Shown: one piece after another, positions 31,088 to 32,088 of the stretch | Numbering within the stretch: position 1 is the stretch's first letter | Layout: the number at the start of each line of letters is the position of its first letter | Assembly (NCBI GenBank): GCA_022768825.1 | Contig: JALEJB010000041.1 | Coordinates: forward strand, 1-32,088 | Direction of reading: 5' to 3' | Length of the DNA stretch: 32,088 bases | Source: Lachnospiraceae bacterium | GTDB lineage: Bacteria; Bacillota; Clostridia; Lachnospirales; Lachnospiraceae | Translations under genes and position numbers: made by a program | Notes under the pieces: generated by a model | Told to the model about the DNA's origin: nothing | Databases searched by the model: none | What the model saw: only the letters and a program-made list of their open reading frames with translations

Positions 31088-31231
31088 ACTATTTTCCTCC
31101 TTGATTTTGAGTGCGGCATCCTTGCCGCTACTTTTTGTTTTGTTTCGACAACTCCTTCAATACTTCACGTTCCAGTGTCGTACGCCACTTCTTTTTTAGT
31201 TTCCTTGAAGTATGTTGTCTTTGTTTTGATA
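31088..31231 (-). promoter_or_regulatory. fliC leader with GGA-bearing hairpins, candidate CsrA-binding region
   Basis: About 144 bases from the predicted sigma-28 start to the ATG. On the minus strand: (a) GCGGC-AAGGAT-GCCGC (31128-31113), a hairpin with GGA in the loop, 25 bases before the ATG; (b) AAGGAGGAA, the ribosome binding site, as a second GGA site; (c) a longer pairing of GACAAC-ATACTTC (31219-31207) with GAAGTAT and GTTGTC (31166-31160, 31152-31147), leaving TGAAGGA bulged; (d) further AAGGAA and TGGAA motifs. One hairpin GGA plus one at the Shine-Dalgarno sequence is the arrangement known for CsrA repression of hag in Bacillus. Neither csrA nor fliW is in the window, so this is inference. 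Confidence 0.55.
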
Positions 31232-31237
31232 CTTCAT

Positions 31238-31264
31238 ATATCGGCGTATCCAAACAAAACTTTA
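31238..31264 (-). promoter_or_regulatory. Sigma-28 (FliA/SigD) promoter of fliC
   Basis: On the minus strand TAAA (31264-31261), a 15-base spacer and GCCGATAT (31245-31238), a full match to the sigma-28/sigma-D consensus. Predicted start near 31231. It makes fliC a late flagellar gene, independent of the fliS unit upstream. Confidence 0.92.
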
Positions 31265-31293
31265 TAGCAAAAAGCAAATTTTTTACGTTTTAT

Positions 31294-31773
31294 TTACTTT
31301 TTGTTATCCATGTACTGAATGTCGGCCTGCCGCTGCTGCATCATGTTCTGATAATAGCGGTTGACCATCTTCTGGCTGGTTTTCACCTCCCGGATCTGCT
31401 TTTTGACCCGGGCGAATTTCTTTTGCGCCAGTTCGTAATTTCGCTGCTCGTCTGTCCGGATCGATGCGTCTTTTGCCATAATCTGGCGGATCAGCTCCCG
31501 CATACGGTCAAGCTCTTCCTCATAATCGGAATGATTTTTTTTCATCAAATCGGCAATATGTGCATATACCTCATCAAATCCGTCATCCAGCTGTGTCACC
31601 TGCGAGATCAGTTCATCTTTTTCCCGCACGTTCACGTCCAATGTATCAGGGTCCAGATTCTCATCCATAAGCATTTCTTTCTGCTGCTGATTGAGCACGA
31701 TGATCTGGTTGAGCAATAATAATTTCTTTTTTAAGCTCTGGATGAGTAGTTCCAGATATTCTCGTTCCTGCAA
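31294..31773 (-). CDS. FlgN/FliT-like flagellar chaperone (coiled coil)
   Basis: 159 aa, almost wholly helical and charged, with heptad-like runs (LLIQSLKKKLLLLNQII, VREKDELISQVTQLDD, ELDRMRELIRQIMAKD). The pattern of an N-terminal Leu-rich helix, 'E-N-L-D-P' turn and KDELI helix resembles FlgN-family export chaperones. I favour TTG at 31773 because AGGAG lies 7 bases before it. The alternative ATG at 31788, just after the fliS stop, would place that AGGAG inside the gene and has no ribosome binding site; it would add five residues. It lies directly after fliS and before the fliC promoter. The client could be FliD or a hook-associated protein; I cannot tell which. Confidence 0.65.
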   Translation of the reverse strand: MQEREYLELLIQSLKKKLLLLNQIIVLNQQQKEMLMDENLDPDTLDVNVREKDELISQVTQLDDGFDEVYAHIADLMKKNHSDYEEELDRMRELIRQIMAKDASIRTDEQRNYELAQKKFARVKKQIREVKTSQKMVNRYYQNMMQQRQADIQYMDNKK

Positions 31774-31788
31774 ATTCGTTCTCCTCAT

Positions 31789-32088
31789 TTACGATACGGC
31801 GGTACTCTGTGAACCGGACGCTGCTTTCATGACACCTCTCCAGGTCTCACGCATCTCACGCAGATGCTCTAACACCTCATTCAAAATCTCCGGATCCTTT
31901 TTCAGATTCGCTGTAACAAGTCTTTCATGTATATAATCATACACGTTAAAAAAGTCTTTTGCAACCGGATATTTATAGTCGAGAGTTGCCATGAACTCCT
32001 CGATGATTGCTTCTGTTCTCTTGATATTATAATGTGCACCGGCAATATCCTTTTTTTCAATACACATGATCGCCATATTGCAGAATTT
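31789..32088 (-). CDS. fliS: Flagellar export chaperone FliS, 5' end outside the window
   Basis: The last 99 codons are present; the frame is open to the window edge (first complete codons KFCNMAIMCIEKKD). FliS binds the C-terminus of flagellin in the cytosol and stops premature assembly. The helices CNMAIMCIEKKDIAGAHYNI, AIIEEFMATLDYKYPVAKDF, NVYDYIHERLVTANLKKD and EVLEHLREMRETWRGVM follow the FliS pattern, including the Y-x-Y-x-x-x-R-L turn and the final W. About 25-30 residues are missing compared with the usual 120-130 aa. The stop is next to the FlgN/FliT-like gene, so the two are probably one unit. Confidence 0.9.
   Translation of the reverse strand, partial: KFCNMAIMCIEKKDIAGAHYNIKRTEAIIEEFMATLDYKYPVAKDFFNVYDYIHERLVTANLKKDPEILNEVLEHLREMRETWRGVMKAASGSQSTAVS

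Noticed and set aside
31111-31719. Plus-strand open frame of 202 codons across the fliC leader and the chaperone gene
   Set aside because: It lies opposite a real gene and the sigma-28 promoter, has no ribosome binding site, and its hydrophobic His/Leu-rich sequence is typical of an antisense frame.

Overview
The window looks like a chromosomal segment of a motile, anaerobic Lachnospiraceae-type Firmicute. Roseburia, Agathobacter or Butyrivibrio-like are my best guesses. The reasons are the flagellin sequence, the rpmG-secE-nusG-rplK-rplA-rplJ-rplL order, strong AGGAGG ribosome binding sites, an L10 leader RNA, and TagB/TagF and TagGH-type cell-surface polymer genes. I see no rRNA, tRNA, CRISPR array, insertion sequence or phage gene.

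Layout. (1) 1-6170, minus strand: a polyol-phosphate polymer operon behind a near-consensus promoter. Its order is TagG-like permease, TagH-like ATPase, polysaccharide pyruvyl transferase, TagF-like and TagB-like CDP-glycerol/ribitol transferases, TarI/IspD-like cytidylyltransferase, then a terminator and the first codons of another gene. (2) 6217-10454, minus strand: the translation/transcription cluster rpmG, secE, nusG, rplK, rplA, (gtrA), rplJ, rplL. A GtrA-type membrane protein sits between rplA and the L10 leader, and the rplJ promoter lies in the 3' end of that gene. rpmG has only 49 codons and a GTG start. (3) 10535-11991, plus strand: a FliD-like filament-cap protein with its own promoter and a structured 5' UTR. 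(4) 12110-30113: an 18-kb island of 13 glycosyltransferase genes. (5) 30209-32088, minus strand: fliS (cut by the window end), a FlgN/FliT-like coiled-coil chaperone, and fliC behind a perfect sigma-28 promoter.

The island is the most interesting part. It contains five DUF3880/CgeB-type glycosyltransferases, three longer CgeB-type proteins (two fused to other glycosyltransferase-like domains), three GT2 enzymes with TPR-like tails and two DUF4422 proteins. It has four transcription units: minus 19659-12110, plus 19774-20964, minus 26457-20939 and plus 26572-30113. The order [CgeB fusion - DUF4422 - GT2/TPR] occurs twice, which suggests duplication of a three-gene module. Because it lies between a filament-cap gene and the flagellin gene, I infer that it builds a glycan on flagellin. 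The flagellin has a short Ser/Thr-rich centre that could be the acceptor. This is context-based inference, not shown by sequence alone.

Regulation visible in sequence: sigma-A-type promoters before tagG, rpmG, rplJ and the cap gene; sigma-28 before fliC; an L10 attenuator; and a fliC leader with several GGA motifs, one in a hairpin loop and one at the Shine-Dalgarno sequence, as expected for CsrA control. Palindromes lie in both divergent promoter regions of the island.
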